Positions 24,263 through 35,492 of a stretch of DNA of 64,000 nt are shown in pieces (the stretch's first letter is position 1; the number at the start of each line of letters is the position of its first letter). The translations under genes and the position numbers were made by a program. The notes under the pieces are model-generated. The model ran no database searches and was not told the origin of the DNA. It saw nothing but the letters and a program-made list of their open reading frames with translations. The DNA is from Prostheceraeus crozeri (taxonomy: Eukaryota; Platyhelminthes; Polycladida; Euryleptidae), in assembly GCA_907163375.1 (NCBI GenBank), contig CAJQUW010007105.1:1-64000 (forward strand), written 5' to 3'.

Positions 24263-25904
24263 CAAATTCTCTCTCGAATGGCATTGATAAGGTGGAATAT
24301 TTTAATGTGCATTTTATTTCCGATTATTTTCTTCCTTGCATCTCAAACAACACGGAATCAAAATATTTTGTATTCTACCAGAAGACAGATGAAAATGAGC
24401 AATATTAAAGATGAAAGAAATAAATGGAATTCTCCCTTTATCCTCTCGGGATCCGAAATCCGCTATTTGAACTGAAGGAGAATTTGAAGTTAATCTGATT
24501 TCACAAGAATGATAGAAAATGTTGATCAGAAACGAAAATCATCAGAGACCGAAATTATTATCGCAACTGAATATCAGAATCAGGCAATGAAATAATTTGG
24601 ACTTTAAACCGAACAGAATTAGTGACATATTTTTGTTTTAGTGGAGGAGAATGAACGTGAAGAACTCCAGTGAAGAAGAAGAAGGAATGTGTTATATTCT
24701 CGGTGCAGATGCACATTTTCAGATGCGGAGACGAACAAGATGGAAATTGAATCGCTTTATGTTCGCCTCTGGAACATTTTAACTTTTGTTCATGGAAACT
24801 TCAAAAAACGGGCTAGGACGAATTCAGAGAAAACTCCTACTTTTTGGCAAAATTTTTTAAAATATGAAAACTTGAAATTCGTCAAAACTACCCACAGGCA
24901 CAGCTACCATGAAATAAATCATAGATCACATAAGACCTATTAGTGAGTCGCACAACAACGAAGAAACGTTAATACTGAATTTATTTTAGGAATCTTTAGC
25001 ACATTTTCAGAGACATGTGGCATTGGTTAAGGGACATTCGGTTTCCGGAAGGGAACATGTGGCGTCGATTAAGATATAAGATTTTGACTTGAAGACACGA
25101 GAAAACTGCACACCTAAGACTTCTCCTGAAAGTGTTATCACGTCAACACGCACGTCAAAACAGTTTCTCGATTGTCGTGATATGACGTCGCTGCACAAAA
25201 ATGAAATCAAATTTGTATGCGTGCGGCAGCAAGGTGGAAATTTTCTCCGTAACTGGTATGCTTGTTTTCAACTGATGCAGAGTGAAGACATACATTCTGT
25301 GCAGTCAGTGAAGGAGACAGAATCATCATCATCATGTATTATTATTGACGAAACCAATTTCCTAACGATGAAATGAAGGCAATTTCTGTCATAAAAACAA
25401 TCCATCTTACATTAGGTTTATATCTGGATGTAAAAGGCGAATTATTTTCCCGTTTGCAAAAAAATTGAGAGAGAATCATGCGGACTCAAAACCATTGTAA
25501 ATTTGATATCTTTTTAGAATTCGATCAAATAATTGGTAAACTCTAAGTAATAATTTAAAATTTCTGCTGATCAACTGATTCCTAGACAAATTACTGGAAT
25601 ACATTGCCAAGGATCTAGTCATGTACCCGAAAACAATCATAAATATTTATGCCAATAAGTAAATAGTCTTCTGTGCTGTCCGGCAGGGCGTCGAGTTGAG
25701 AAAAGCAACAGCTCCCGTTCTTGAAAATAGAAAGTGTATTCTGTATGTGTTCGTACTGCGATCATGTGCGAGAATAAGACGTGGACCTGAAAAGGCTGTC
25801 ACATTATCATGAAGATGGAAGGAACAGAAAAGGAATTAGGGAAAAGAAAGTGTGATGTATACTGATTGATGGATGCAGGAGTGAAGATCTCGGGAAGAAG
25901 ATTA
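24263..25904. other. Unassigned AT-rich DNA
   Basis: Several 80-100 codon frames (24094-24475, 24689-24943, 25089-25376) exist but none looks like a known protein. I do not call genes here. Confidence 0.5.
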
Positions 25905-26023
25905 ACATAGCTGGCATTTCCGATGTTCTGCGAAGAAGGCTGCAGTGGTACGGTATAGCCACATTATGAGAAGATAAGATGACTGGACGAAGAGATACTT
26001 CCACCTTGAGGTACAAGGCAATT
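25905..26023 (+). pseudogene. RTE-like LINE, C-terminal part (left of the insertion)
   Basis: The stretch reads ISDVLRRRLQWYG and then, after a frame change, SHIMRR, DDWTKRYFHLEVQGN. This matches the conserved WYGHVMRRDE...R...EVQG segment found near the C-terminus of many LINE reverse-transcriptase proteins. It breaks off at the CACGGTG-ended element and resumes at 29564. The earlier part of the protein, before about 25800, is not recognisable. Confidence 0.75.
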
Positions 26024-26333
26024 CACGGTGGGTTTGAAATATGTTTTTGGTCAAAAAAATGCCTGGTCATTTTGAATGATTTTTCTATAAATGTGATGTC
26101 CACAAATCATTTTGCAGCAAAAACGAAAAAAATTTAACGATTGGATTTAAAGATATTGACCATAATACCCTAAACATACTACTTATAATAAATATTTTCA
26201 TAAATTGGTCCATTTTGCATAATGAACACATATTTTGGTCTGTTTTTGGTAGGTTGGCTGTCGTAAATATCATTAAACAGTAACTGATGACAATATCACA
26301 TTTATCATAATATATCAATCACATATACGCTGC
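26024..26333 (+). repeat. Left terminal inverted repeat
   Basis: Matches 29251-29563 in reverse complement with only scattered differences (about 98 % by eye). Inner words such as TTTTGGTCTGT and CACATATACGCTGC are shared. Part of it is duplicated inward, see 26177-26490. Confidence 0.9.
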
Positions 26334-26490
26334 ATACTACTTATAATAAATATTTTCAAAAAATGGTCTATTTTGCATATTGTATTCATATTTTGGTCTG
26401 TATTTGGTAGGTTAGCTGTCGTAAATATCATTAAACATAACTAATGACAATATCATATTTACCATTAATATATCAATCACATATACGCTG
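26177..26490 (+). repeat. Tandem duplication inside the left end
   Basis: Two direct copies of about 158 bp, 26177-26334 and 26335-26490, both starting TACTACTTATAATAAATATT and ending near TATACGCTG. The right end of the element has one copy only. The inner copy is more diverged from the right end than the outer one. Confidence 0.85.
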
Positions 26491-27036
26491 TATACTATTT
26501 ATTTGCAACTTTTTTATTTAAAAACATATTCATGAATATTTGAAAGCACATTTGTAGATGTAACGTGAAAGTAGGCTCTAACTAATAGTTACTCTGATAA
26601 TTCGCAATCATATGTTGATAATTCAGAACAATATATTCGATTTTGCATCGAACATGCTTCCTACGGATTCCTGATATTTGATTCTTTTCGTATTTGATAT
26701 TTCTGTTGTAATAGAATGAGCACAACGTTATAACTTGCTAATTTAGTCGCATTATTATTCCAAATTTGAAATCGATGAAATGTCTTGCTTGCTCTGCTAA
26801 TACGACGTACGATATCATATCTATGCTGAGTTATCAGTCATTTTTTTCATTTAGAAGATGGTGAAACAGTGGCAGTCACATGGTGCATAGAGTGCGTGCG
26901 TGCTAGCAGTCGGTTATTTCAAATCTGAAATCGATGAAGCGATGGTTAAGAACAAGATATCTATGTATATTTTTGAATCATTTCATTTAACTTGTCGAAT
27001 ACGTCATACTTTATTTACAGTTCATTGCTGCGCAAG

Positions 27037-29058
27037 ATGCCGAAGTCGCATGATGAAAACAGAATATGTGTCTGTCTTATTTGCCTCGGAAAGACTAAAG
27101 AAATGTTTCAAATTACCGATGACCATAAGAAGATCATAAATACGCATATCATATTTGGATAAGACGACGATGATGTACGCTTACCTTCAGCCCTCTGTTC
27201 CACCTGCAAGCGCGTTATCCAGGACTATTCTAAAGGAAACTTTGCTCGCCGAATCAACGTCGTGGATCATTCCATCTTGTTTGGGTTTCGACCCGAAACG
27301 AGGAACAGAGCCTGTGAGTGCACTGTATGTGAGATGGCGACAACTTCGATTAACGCAAAGATTTCTTCGACGAAATTCAAACGTGGCAGGCCTCGTACTG
27401 AAGACGACACTTCGAATCAATGTAATCCATCAGCGATCAAGCTCTGCAGCAGGTGTTTGTCCATCTTACAACGTGGGAAAGAGCATAGATGTTCAATGGA
27501 CACTCGTCATTCTAACATTCTCAATTTCGCAAACGTGTCATCAAAATCGAGAGAAATGATGCTATCATCTCTTGTGAAAGAACAAGTTGCTTCAGCAGAA
27601 TCTACTGAGTTGTCTGTATCGAACGCAACTGGAGGTCGACCTACGAAAATCATCGTTTCTCCTCAGCACACAGCCTCAAGTAAAGGACAACTGTTCACCG
27701 TGGATGACATGAGCACACTGCAAGTTGACTTGAATCTCTCAACAAACCATACATTAGAAGTTGCGAAGAATTTGAGAGCCTCGTCTTCCAATAGAAAGAT
27801 AATTGAGACTGGTCTAAAGGAAAAGCTTTCAACAGTTAACCATCGACTGGACGATTTCTTTGATGTTATATCCATCGATTTCACAAGGAAAGAGGACTCA
27901 GTTGTTACACGAGATGAACATCCGACTGTGATTTGTACAGATCTGAATGCTCTTCTTCAATATGTGCACGATCATCGACAATATTCAGAGGAGCCCAATG
28001 TGAAAGTCGGCATCGATGGAGGGGGCGGCTTCCTCAAGATAAGTGTTACCATGGAGCGTGCATGTACTGAATCTTCGGAAATTCAAGTCTCCAAGTGATC
28101 TTCTTACAGAGATGAAACAAAGAAAACCTTGAAAGAAACCAGCGTGAAACGTTTATTTATTGTGTTCATTACACCTGATATTCAGGAGAACTACGGAAAC
28201 ATCTTGCATTTGTGGTGCTTATTGAAACTTTCTAATGTAGCTTTCCCTTATACTCTGTCAACTGATCTGAAAATAGCCAACATTCTATTTGGCTTGAGTG
28301 CTCACGGATCTGCCCATCCATGCTGTTGGTGCGACGTGGAAAAATCAAAATTGGACACGCGAGGTAATGTTCGGACTCTTGGCAATATTCGTCAACAGTT
28401 TTGGGAATACCACAAACATGGAAGTAAGCCAAATACTGCTAAGAATTTTGCAAACTGTATCCACCCACCTATATTGAAGGGAGACGACTCTATTCTAGCG
28501 ATTGACGTACTCCCACCACCTGAACTGCATTTATTATTAGGTGTAGTGAACTATATCTACAATGCAGCTCAAAAAGATTGGACTAACATAATGAAATGGG
28601 CAAACGCTTGTCATGTTGAGCGCACTGTGATACATGGAGGGTCATTTGATGGAAATTCTTGTAAAAAACTTTTAGAAAACATTGATCGACTTCAGTCAAT
28701 GTGTCCTATTCATATTTTGAAATACGTTGATTGTTTGAGGTGTTTTCGTAATGTAGTTAAGTCATGTTTCGGTCGAACCTTGGAACCTGATTTCAAACGT
28801 CATATTTCTGATTTTCAACAAAGTTACATCAGTTTGGACATCAATGTCACTCCCAAGGTACATTGTGTATTTTTTCATTTAATTGATTTTATTGAACGAA
28901 AAAGTGAATCGCTTGGGCGTTTTTCGGAGCAGGCGTTTGAGTCTGTGCATGTTGACTTCAAAGCTACCTGGTCAAAATTCAAAGTGCATGTGAATCACCC
29001 TGATTATGAAAGACGTCTTCTGTGCGCAGTTCGCGAGTACAATGCAAAGCATTTGTAG
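27037..29058 (+). pseudogene. Transposase of the CACGGTG-ended element
   Basis: One reading frame of 674 codons runs from ATG 27037 to 29058 with two in-frame stops, TAA at 27160 and TGA at 28096; there is no frameshift. A splice-acceptor-like TTATTTACAG lies just before the ATG. Zinc-type clusters come first: CVCLIC, LCSTCKRVI, CECTVC and LCSRC...HRC (residues about 12-150). The core has VGIDGGGGFLKISV (candidate catalytic Asp 327), TDLKIANIL, HPCCWCDVEK, PPPELHLLLG, ACHVER, HGGSFDGNSC and SEQAFESVHVDF (candidate acidic residue). The DG motif plus late Cys/His and acidic positions recall the RAG1/Transib/Chapaev fold, but the assignment is mine. It could equally be an unnamed transposase family. 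Two stops make it inactive unless spliced or read through. Confidence 0.75.
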
Positions 29059-29250
29059 TAGCTAAGTTTCATGTTATATCATTTTACAGATGAAATATTA
29101 TTAAATGTTTGTTAAACAAATTATCTTGTTTTTTAATCTCGTTTAGTTTGGATAAATGTCTATGTATAAAAATGCCTTCAAACACAATCCATAAACGTAT
29201 TTATAGTAATAAATATGTTTTTAAATAAAAAAGTTGCAGATAACTAGTAT

Positions 29251-29563
29251 GCAGCGTATATGTGATTGATATATTATTATGGTAAATGTGATATTGTCAT
29301 CAGTTACTGTTTAATGATATTTACGACAGCCAACCTACCAAAAACAGACCAAAATATGTGTTCATTATGCAAAATAGACCAATTTATGAAAATATTTATT
29401 ATAAGTAGTATGTTTAGGGTATTATGGTCAATATCTTTAAATCCAATCGTTGAATTGTTTTCGTTTTTGCTGCAAAATGATTTGTGGACATCACATTTAT
29501 AGAAAAATCATTCAAAATGACCAGGCATTTTTTTGACCAAAAACATATTTCAAACCCACCGTG
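29251..29563 (-). repeat. Right terminal inverted repeat
   Basis: Reverse complement of 26024-26333. It begins at the outer edge with CACGGTGGG read on the minus strand and lacks the tandem duplication seen on the left. Confidence 0.9.
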
Positions 29564-29735
29564 GCAAATAAACAAGAGAAAGAGCAAAGAATACATGGTC
29601 ACAAGTCATCTCTGATGACCTCTGAGCTCTGGGTCACGATCCAGCAATGTTCTACTATCAGTAGAAATGGCGGCGCGCTATCCGAAAGCAGGAACCGTCT
29701 GACCCTTTTCAACATGGAGAAGGGCGAAAGTAAAG
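29564..29735 (+). pseudogene. RTE-like LINE, C-terminal part (right of the insertion)
   Basis: The reading resumes after the transposon as TRERAKNTWSQVISDDL, ALGHDPAM, KWRRAIRKQEPSDP. These are the usual next blocks of the LINE family after EVQG (RGRPK.RW..CVK.DL, then W...I..ADP). Stops lie near 29570 and 29620. It ends near 29735-29760, where the LINE would normally finish. Confidence 0.75.
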
Positions 29736-29761
29736 AGTCAGTCTTACAAAATCTTCTGTAG

Positions 29762-29856
29762 ACGTCGTGGGTCGCACAAGTCGGCAATTTTGAAGCCGCG
29801 GACCGCACGAGATTGGTTCTGTGACACGTCCGCGGGCCGCAGGTTGCCAACCCCTG
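29762..29856 (-). mobile_element. hAT transposon end (orphan)
   Basis: Read on the minus strand, the end at 29856 begins CAGGGGTTGGCAACCTGCGG and runs into CCGCGG-rich sequence, the hallmark of many hAT ends. The candidate target copy outside it is GTCTACAT (29857-29864). No partner end with the same flank was found, so only this terminus is kept or the partner lies outside the window. Confidence 0.65.
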
Positions 29857-29864
29857 GTCTACAT

Positions 29865-30793
29865 AGACAAGAAGTGTGTGATTACTTATCTTTCTCCATT
29901 CACTACCTTCTCCTTTCTCATTCTATTTTTATCACTCTTTCAGAAGAATCGAGCTGGAATGTTTGTGCGCCTCAAGTTAATCTAATTCGATATACAGACA
30001 CCAACAAATAATAGAATGTTGATTCGCAAATTGCCGTTCGTGTCTGATGAATATTAGTTACTGAGATGCTAAATTGATTTTCAGGATTTGAAATCCTTGT
30101 TTCGAAGGAGCACAAGAGCGAGCTGTCACGTTCATGGGATTAAGTTTTAAGTGGTGTTGACGAGTGGTATTGTTCAGTTACGCAACTCCATTAACATTCT
30201 GATTAAAAAGGACGCAACCTTTCCTGCCATAATATCTTTCTAAAACAGCTGCATCTCTCGGCGACGTAATTTCAGCTAACTTGATTTTATTGATTGAAGA
30301 TTGAATGCGATAATACTTATTCCTGGTGTTTAACAATTTCCTCCCAGCTTCTTGTGAGCTTAGGCGATAAATATGATGAATCTAGAAGAAAATAGACTGA
30401 AGGAATATTAATTGCGCGTCAGCCAAGCAATCCTTCTTTGATGATTTTTGTGGTGGAATTACAGAGAATTTAACGCATTTTAAAATAGTATGCATGTCGA
30501 TCAAAACACGTGTGTGAAGCTAGCGAAACTTCCCAGCTGAGCCAAATTCTTAGTATTGCTGATAGGTGCAGTAAACGAATTTCAATTTCTCACTATCTGT
30601 TCCAATTTTTGCGCTGTTCACAAATATATGCTTCAATTTTTATAACAGTGCAGTTTTTCGACGTAAATCCGGATTTAGCTGTTTTCTGCGATCTGATTGT
30701 CAAGATAGCAAATCATTTTTTAATCTTAAGACTTTATCTGTGAAATAGCTAAGCACTCACATCAATTTGAAGTTCATTATCACAAATCTGCCG
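29865..30793. other. Unassigned DNA
   Basis: No gene or repeat recognised. Confidence 0.5.
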
Positions 30794-30841
30794 TTAAAAG
30801 GCAAAACGACGTATTTCGAAATACGTTGTTTTACCTTTTAA
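30794..30841. repeat. 48-bp palindrome with ACGTATTTCGAAATACGT core
   Basis: The whole 48-bp segment is its own reverse complement except at two base-pair positions, and the central 18 bp is perfect. Its half, ACGTTGTTTTGCCTTTTAA, is the unit repeated at 32440-32670. Confidence 0.85.
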
Positions 30842-30989
30842 GGGTCTATTAGAGCCAGTGAGATCTGAACTTTCAGGGTATATGCTTGAAATGTGATCAT
30901 ATAATTGTGGTATTCCTACATTTTTGATATTGTACTGTAAACGTAGTAATTGGAAAATAAATAATTGGAAAAACTGGGTGGATGGTTTA

Positions 30990-31130
30990 AAAGGTTAAAA
31001 CAGCGTATTTCAAAATAAATACTTTTTTTAAGGAAAGGAAAAAAGGCAAGGCAAAACAACGTTTTCGAAATTTTTTTTTTTTTCAAGGCGTTTTGGCAAA
31101 ACAAAGTTTAAAAGGCAACAATACATTTTT
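30990..31130 (-). repeat. Degenerate copies of the TTTAAAAGGCAAAACAACG repeat
   Basis: Three or so diverged copies near 30990, 31050 and 31098, in reverse orientation to those at 32440-32670. A poly-A/T tract is mixed in. Confidence 0.6.
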
Positions 31131-32439
31131 ATTATGATTTTTTTTTAAGATTCTTTATACAAGCAACGATAATGCGTACAATATTTATATAATAATAATA
31201 ATTTTGTATGAATTATTCAAATTAAAAATAATAGCTTCAATTCATTTATTTTCATATGATTCATTTTCGGGGGCGTTTGACAAGCAGCAGGGGCGTTTTT
31301 GCAGACATTAGAATTATCCGGAAATATAGTGATTTTCCGGAAAATTACTTCAGATGATATGAAATGAATCTTGTATTCTACGCGGGTATTCAAGAGAAAA
31401 AATTCGAGAGATACTTCTTAAGCAGAGAAAGAAAAACTCTAGGCGCGAGAAAAAACTTTCAAAACTTACGTGGCTTATCTGAAGAAAGGTTCATACGATG
31501 TATTTTAAAGGTTAGATTCGTTGGACCTCTGAAAAGCTTCCTTTTTCAAAAAATCCTCTTTTAAAGATATCATGAATAATGAAAAGTGCTTAAAGATATC
31601 AGATATGAGCAAGATCAAAGAAATTGAAGGATACCAAAAGAAATCAAGAAACGGGGTATTTCTCAACAGACAGAAAGAGACCTGGTGATTTTCAAAAACA
31701 TATCAAATTGGTCGTTAATAAGGAATACCAAAGATATGGAATTGGAATTGCTGGATTTTCAGGAATGTTAGGAATGTTATTTTTAGCTTTTTTTAGATTA
31801 ATTAAGATACGAGATTTTAAAGACATTAAAGTGTTATTTGTACAATTTTGTGGCATAAATGCTTAATTACACATACTTTTTGTATTTTTAACATTTTTTA
31901 TTTTTTATATTTTGTCTTGAAATATTTCTAACACAGACTTGTCTTGAAATACCAGTACCAGTATCATTCGTCTAATAGCAATATGTAAACAGGACATCAA
32001 TAAGTAGATAGTGTGAGAGACCGAACGTATATATATAAATATAGAATAAATAATAATAATGAATATAACATGGAAAAAGTATTGTATGGGCATCGTTTCT
32101 TTAAAACTTATTTTTTGTGTACAAATATGTGTACAATGTACATAAAACTGCAGTAGTGTTGCTATTATAAAGTTGGGTGTAATTGCAGTACAATTCATGT
32201 GGGTAGTGGCAAAAATAACGAAATACCCTTTTGCAAAAACTATACATATCACTATTTTCTAGTAATCACTCCAATTGCATTTTAAAAACGGCACTAAAAT
32301 GGTTAGTAGTTGCAAAATTTGACAATACCCTTTTATATGTAAATGTTTTTTAATTTTCTTGAGTTCAATTTACGCTGTGATCGAACGTTATCGGTTCTGT
32401 CTTTTGAAATCTAAGCATAAAGTAAAGCGCAACATATTT

Positions 32440-32670
32440 TTGAAAATGGTTTGTTTTCTTTTTTGAATCTCGCAAAATGGGAAACGTATTTGTTATACGT
32501 TGTTTTGCCTTTTAAAACCACGCACATGGGAACGTATTTCGAAAAAATTGTTTTGCCTTTTAATTTAAAGGACATGGGGGAAAATTTCGAAATACGTTGT
32601 TTTGCCTTTTTAAATCCATGCAAATGGGAAACGGAAATCGAAATCGAAAAGTTTTACCTTGCCTAAAATA
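32440..32670 (+). repeat. Tandem repeat, about 49-bp unit, four to five copies
   Basis: Units begin TGGGAAACGTATTT and go on to ACGTTGTTTTGCCTTTT and CCATGCA-like words. Each holds a TTTCGAAA-type palindrome core that varies between copies. Confidence 0.75.
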
Positions 32671-33313
32671 TCATCAGAGACACCCGGAAGGTATAAAATG
32701 CAGAATTCACACCTAGAATGATCATTTACAACAAATGGGAAAGAAATATGAAGTCAAATTTACAAAATGTCTGCACTGCAAACATATTGTACCACAAATA
32801 CGCGAGAGTGGTTCCACTATGAGGTTGGCTGGACCACCCGGCGTAACGTATAAATTTGCAGAGAATTAGCCTAAGCAAAATATACCTACCAAAAGACTGG
32901 AAATAATACTGACCACGATTTGCCGCCCTATTTCACGTGTGAATCAGTGTCGTGCGAGAAAAATACGTTTTTTTGGATTCCATCGGATTCTCTCGAGTGG
33001 ATAATTTGCTTATTATGATGATCATTGCCTAGGACGACTTCATTTGATGCATCATGCTTTTTTCTTGCAAATGAAAAGATAATTCTATTGATTGCATAAA
33101 GCTCGTATTTTAAAAGCACCACATTAGAGAATAAAGTGTGGATGAACAGAGATGTGTGACGTTGAACAACATGCCTATTGTATGCAAAGGGACAAAAGAG
33201 TAGATAGTTGACATCTCATTACGTCTATTAATAATGTGATACTGCGAAAAAATTGATGGAATTTATAGAAACCGTAAAATGAGTTTTTCTCGGTGTCAAA
33301 TACATGAAACTTT
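32671..33313. other. Unassigned DNA
   Basis: No gene or repeat recognised. Confidence 0.5.
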
Positions 33314-33587
33314 GGAGATAATTTTATCTCTATAGTTGCAATCAATTTATGTTGTAAGCCTTGCTGCTGATCGTTGAATAAGATGTTTGATAGAATTATT
33401 TTGTTTTATTACTTTTTAAACAATATTTCGGAGTTATGACTCCGATATCTTATATACTGGAGAATGAAGCTACAACTCCGAAACATTGCTTAAAAAGTAA
33501 TAAAATGAAATAATTTTATCAAAGATCTCATTCAACAATCAGCAGTAAGGCTTGCAACATAAGTTATAATTATCCTAAAATTCCATC
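33314..33587. repeat. Long fold-back repeat
   Basis: Arms of about 120 bp (33314-33440 and 33471-33587) with a 30-nt loop. The shared arm sequence includes GTTTTATTACTTTTTAAACAA on the left and its complement on the right. CGGAGTTATGACTCCG next to the loop forms a small extra stem. Confidence 0.8.
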
Positions 33588-34929
33588 AAAATGCTGTTTA
33601 AGGAAAATTACGTTTTGCTAAAGTCGCATTTTGCATGAAATGAACATCTTCCTTTGCTCTCACATGCATAATCACGTATTTCGATCTACAAGGTTAACAT
33701 TTAGACATCAGAAATCATATAGAAATTCTATTTTTTACATCAGATCAGCAATTCAAAAACAAAAACTCAATTACAATATAATCACAATAAATCTTTAATA
33801 TGATTGAAAGAAGATTTTCCGTGTTCAAATCAGCAACTGTGTGATAAATGGGAACTATAGGCTGCCAGAGTATTTCTCTTAAAATTTCAAATGTAATTTT
33901 GCAAAGCTCAGGCTTGGGTTTGCGGTCTTTGATACAATTATTTTGTTTCCTGCTTGCTGCTTTGTAGGGCCTTAATAATTTTGCAATAGCATTCTTTTGA
34001 AATGCTGATTTGCGGTTGATAATCGATCAAAAAGGCTATGTAGAAGAATATGTCACCGGGATGCACTGGGACCCCCCTACTCAGGTCTCTGAGGGTTAAC
34101 AGCATTGTCATGTTTTATGAAACTATTGACGGCGGTTTTGTGGCTATTCTTATTTCGCTCCATCGAACCAATACAATGCTTAAAAATCTTGTGTGTTGCT
34201 ACCTCCGAATAGTCATTAATTGTGACCGAAACTGTTTGTAGCTGATAATGCATGTACACAAGATAAAGCATCACCTTCAACTTTGCTCTTCTCATACTAG
34301 CGTGTGTATAAAAGTCAAGATATCAACATGCTCGATGGTCTCTATTCATGCATGGATAGATGTTACTGGTGAACAATGAATGTGCCACAATTACGCTAGT
34401 TAATATGAATGTTATAAGGCAATGATTGCAAACACGAAGTTCATTCAATATTCAGCTGTCTTTCCAATGAATTGAATTTTACACGGATTATTTATTGAAT
34501 TGACTTACGCTATTGCAAGCAAGCTTGATTCTTTCCTTGACCAGATATTCGATTTCATAATAAATTTTGACAGAACTTTGGTAGTTCTGATCTATTTTTA
34601 TCATCTGGAGAACATGTTTGCTCAAATTCGTCAATTTTTATGTTTGATTTTCTCAGCTGTGATCTGGCAAAACAGCTGCTCAATGTTACACTTTTATTTC
34701 AAGGAATAATTAATAGAAATGAAGATAGTATTTATTCAAAGGATTTGAACATGCGATAACGAATCGTCGAGGGAATTATGAAAGAAAAACTTGATTGATG
34801 GGCAAATGCTCATGTCAATTCAGAGTTCTAACGCCTTGATATAATTATTTAAGAAAACTTCAGGTACAGATGTAAAGGTTGTCGGACACTTTCTCGATTT
34901 GCTGTAATCCCTTACAAATTTCAATTATC
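33588..34929. other. Unassigned AT-rich DNA
   Basis: No gene or repeat recognised. Confidence 0.5.
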
Positions 34930-35492
34930 GGATGCGGAGGTGGTGGGAAGCAACGTTTCTTGTCGGAATCGGACGCTTTGTGCGGAGGCGGAGTCGGCCC
35001 AAAGCAAGGCTTTGCACTGAGCGAAGGCGGGCGGAGGCAAAGCTTTGCACAGAGGCGGGCGAATGCAAGGCTTTGCGCTGAGGCGGAGGCGGCCGGAAAC
35101 AAACGAAGGCCGGGCCTTGAAAGACCTTGCGCAGAGGCGGAGAAGGGCGGAGGCGAGGCGGGTGCAGATAAGGCTTTGCCTGGAGCGGAGGAAAACGAAG
35201 GCCAGACTCTTCGCAGAGGCGACGGAGGCAAGGCTGTTTGGAGAGACGGAGGTGGGTGGAGACAAAGCTTTGCGAGGAGGCGAAGGCAAGAGTTTGCGCA
35301 GAAGCGGAAGCGAAGGTGAGTGGAGACAAGGCTTTATTCGGAGGCGGGCGGAGATAAGGCTCTGAGTGGAGGCGGAGACGAACGAAGGCAAAGTTTGTGC
35401 AGAGGCGGGTAGAGGCAAGGCTTTGTGTGAAGGCGAACGGAGAAAAACTTTGTGCGGAGGCGGGCGAAGGCAAAGCTTTGCGTGGGTGCGAT
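34930..35492. repeat. GC-rich minisatellite, about 15 units
   Basis: About 15 diverged copies of a unit near 30 bp (26-60 bp apart) with the pattern GCAAGGCTTTGCGC followed by GGAGGCGGGCGGA. Some copies carry the perfect palindrome GCAAAGCTTTGC. It is far richer in G and C than the surroundings and strongly strand-skewed (purine on plus). Stop codons are rare in several frames, which gives long false frames of up to 204 codons on the minus strand and 146 on the plus strand; these encode only low-complexity Arg/Ala/Pro/Ser protein. Confidence 0.9.

Larger units (their letters stand above)
26024..29563 (+). mobile_element. CACGGTG-ended DNA transposon (CACTA/Chapaev- or RAG/Transib-like)
   Basis: Both ends begin CACGGTGGGTTTGAAATATG and stay inverted-repeat for about 310 bp with few mismatches. 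One long reading of zinc clusters and a transposase-like core fills the middle. The heptamer CACGGTG fits the CAC...GTG rule shared by CACTA, Chapaev and Transib ends and the V(D)J heptamer CACAGTG. The flanks GCAATT (26018-26023) and GCAAAT (29564-29569) match at 5 of 6, so the target duplication looks like 6 bp; neither a 5-bp nor a 4-bp duplication fits. The superfamily therefore stays open. Confidence 0.85.
30794..32670. mobile_element. Possible element bounded by inverted tandem arrays
   Basis: The same repeat family sits at both sides in opposite orientation, about 1.6 kb apart, which is what subterminal arrays of a transposon look like. The middle (31135-32400) is AT-rich, with two short plus-strand frames (31364-31564, 31624-31866) that match nothing known. 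No terminal inverted repeat or target duplication was pinned down. Confidence 0.35.

Noticed and set aside
27155-27559. 134-codon plus-strand frame inside the CACGGTG element
   Set aside because: It overlaps the transposase frame in another phase and lacks its motifs.
26019-29568. A 5-bp Transib target duplication
   Set aside because: CAATT and GCAAA do not match; only a 6-bp reading (5/6) fits.
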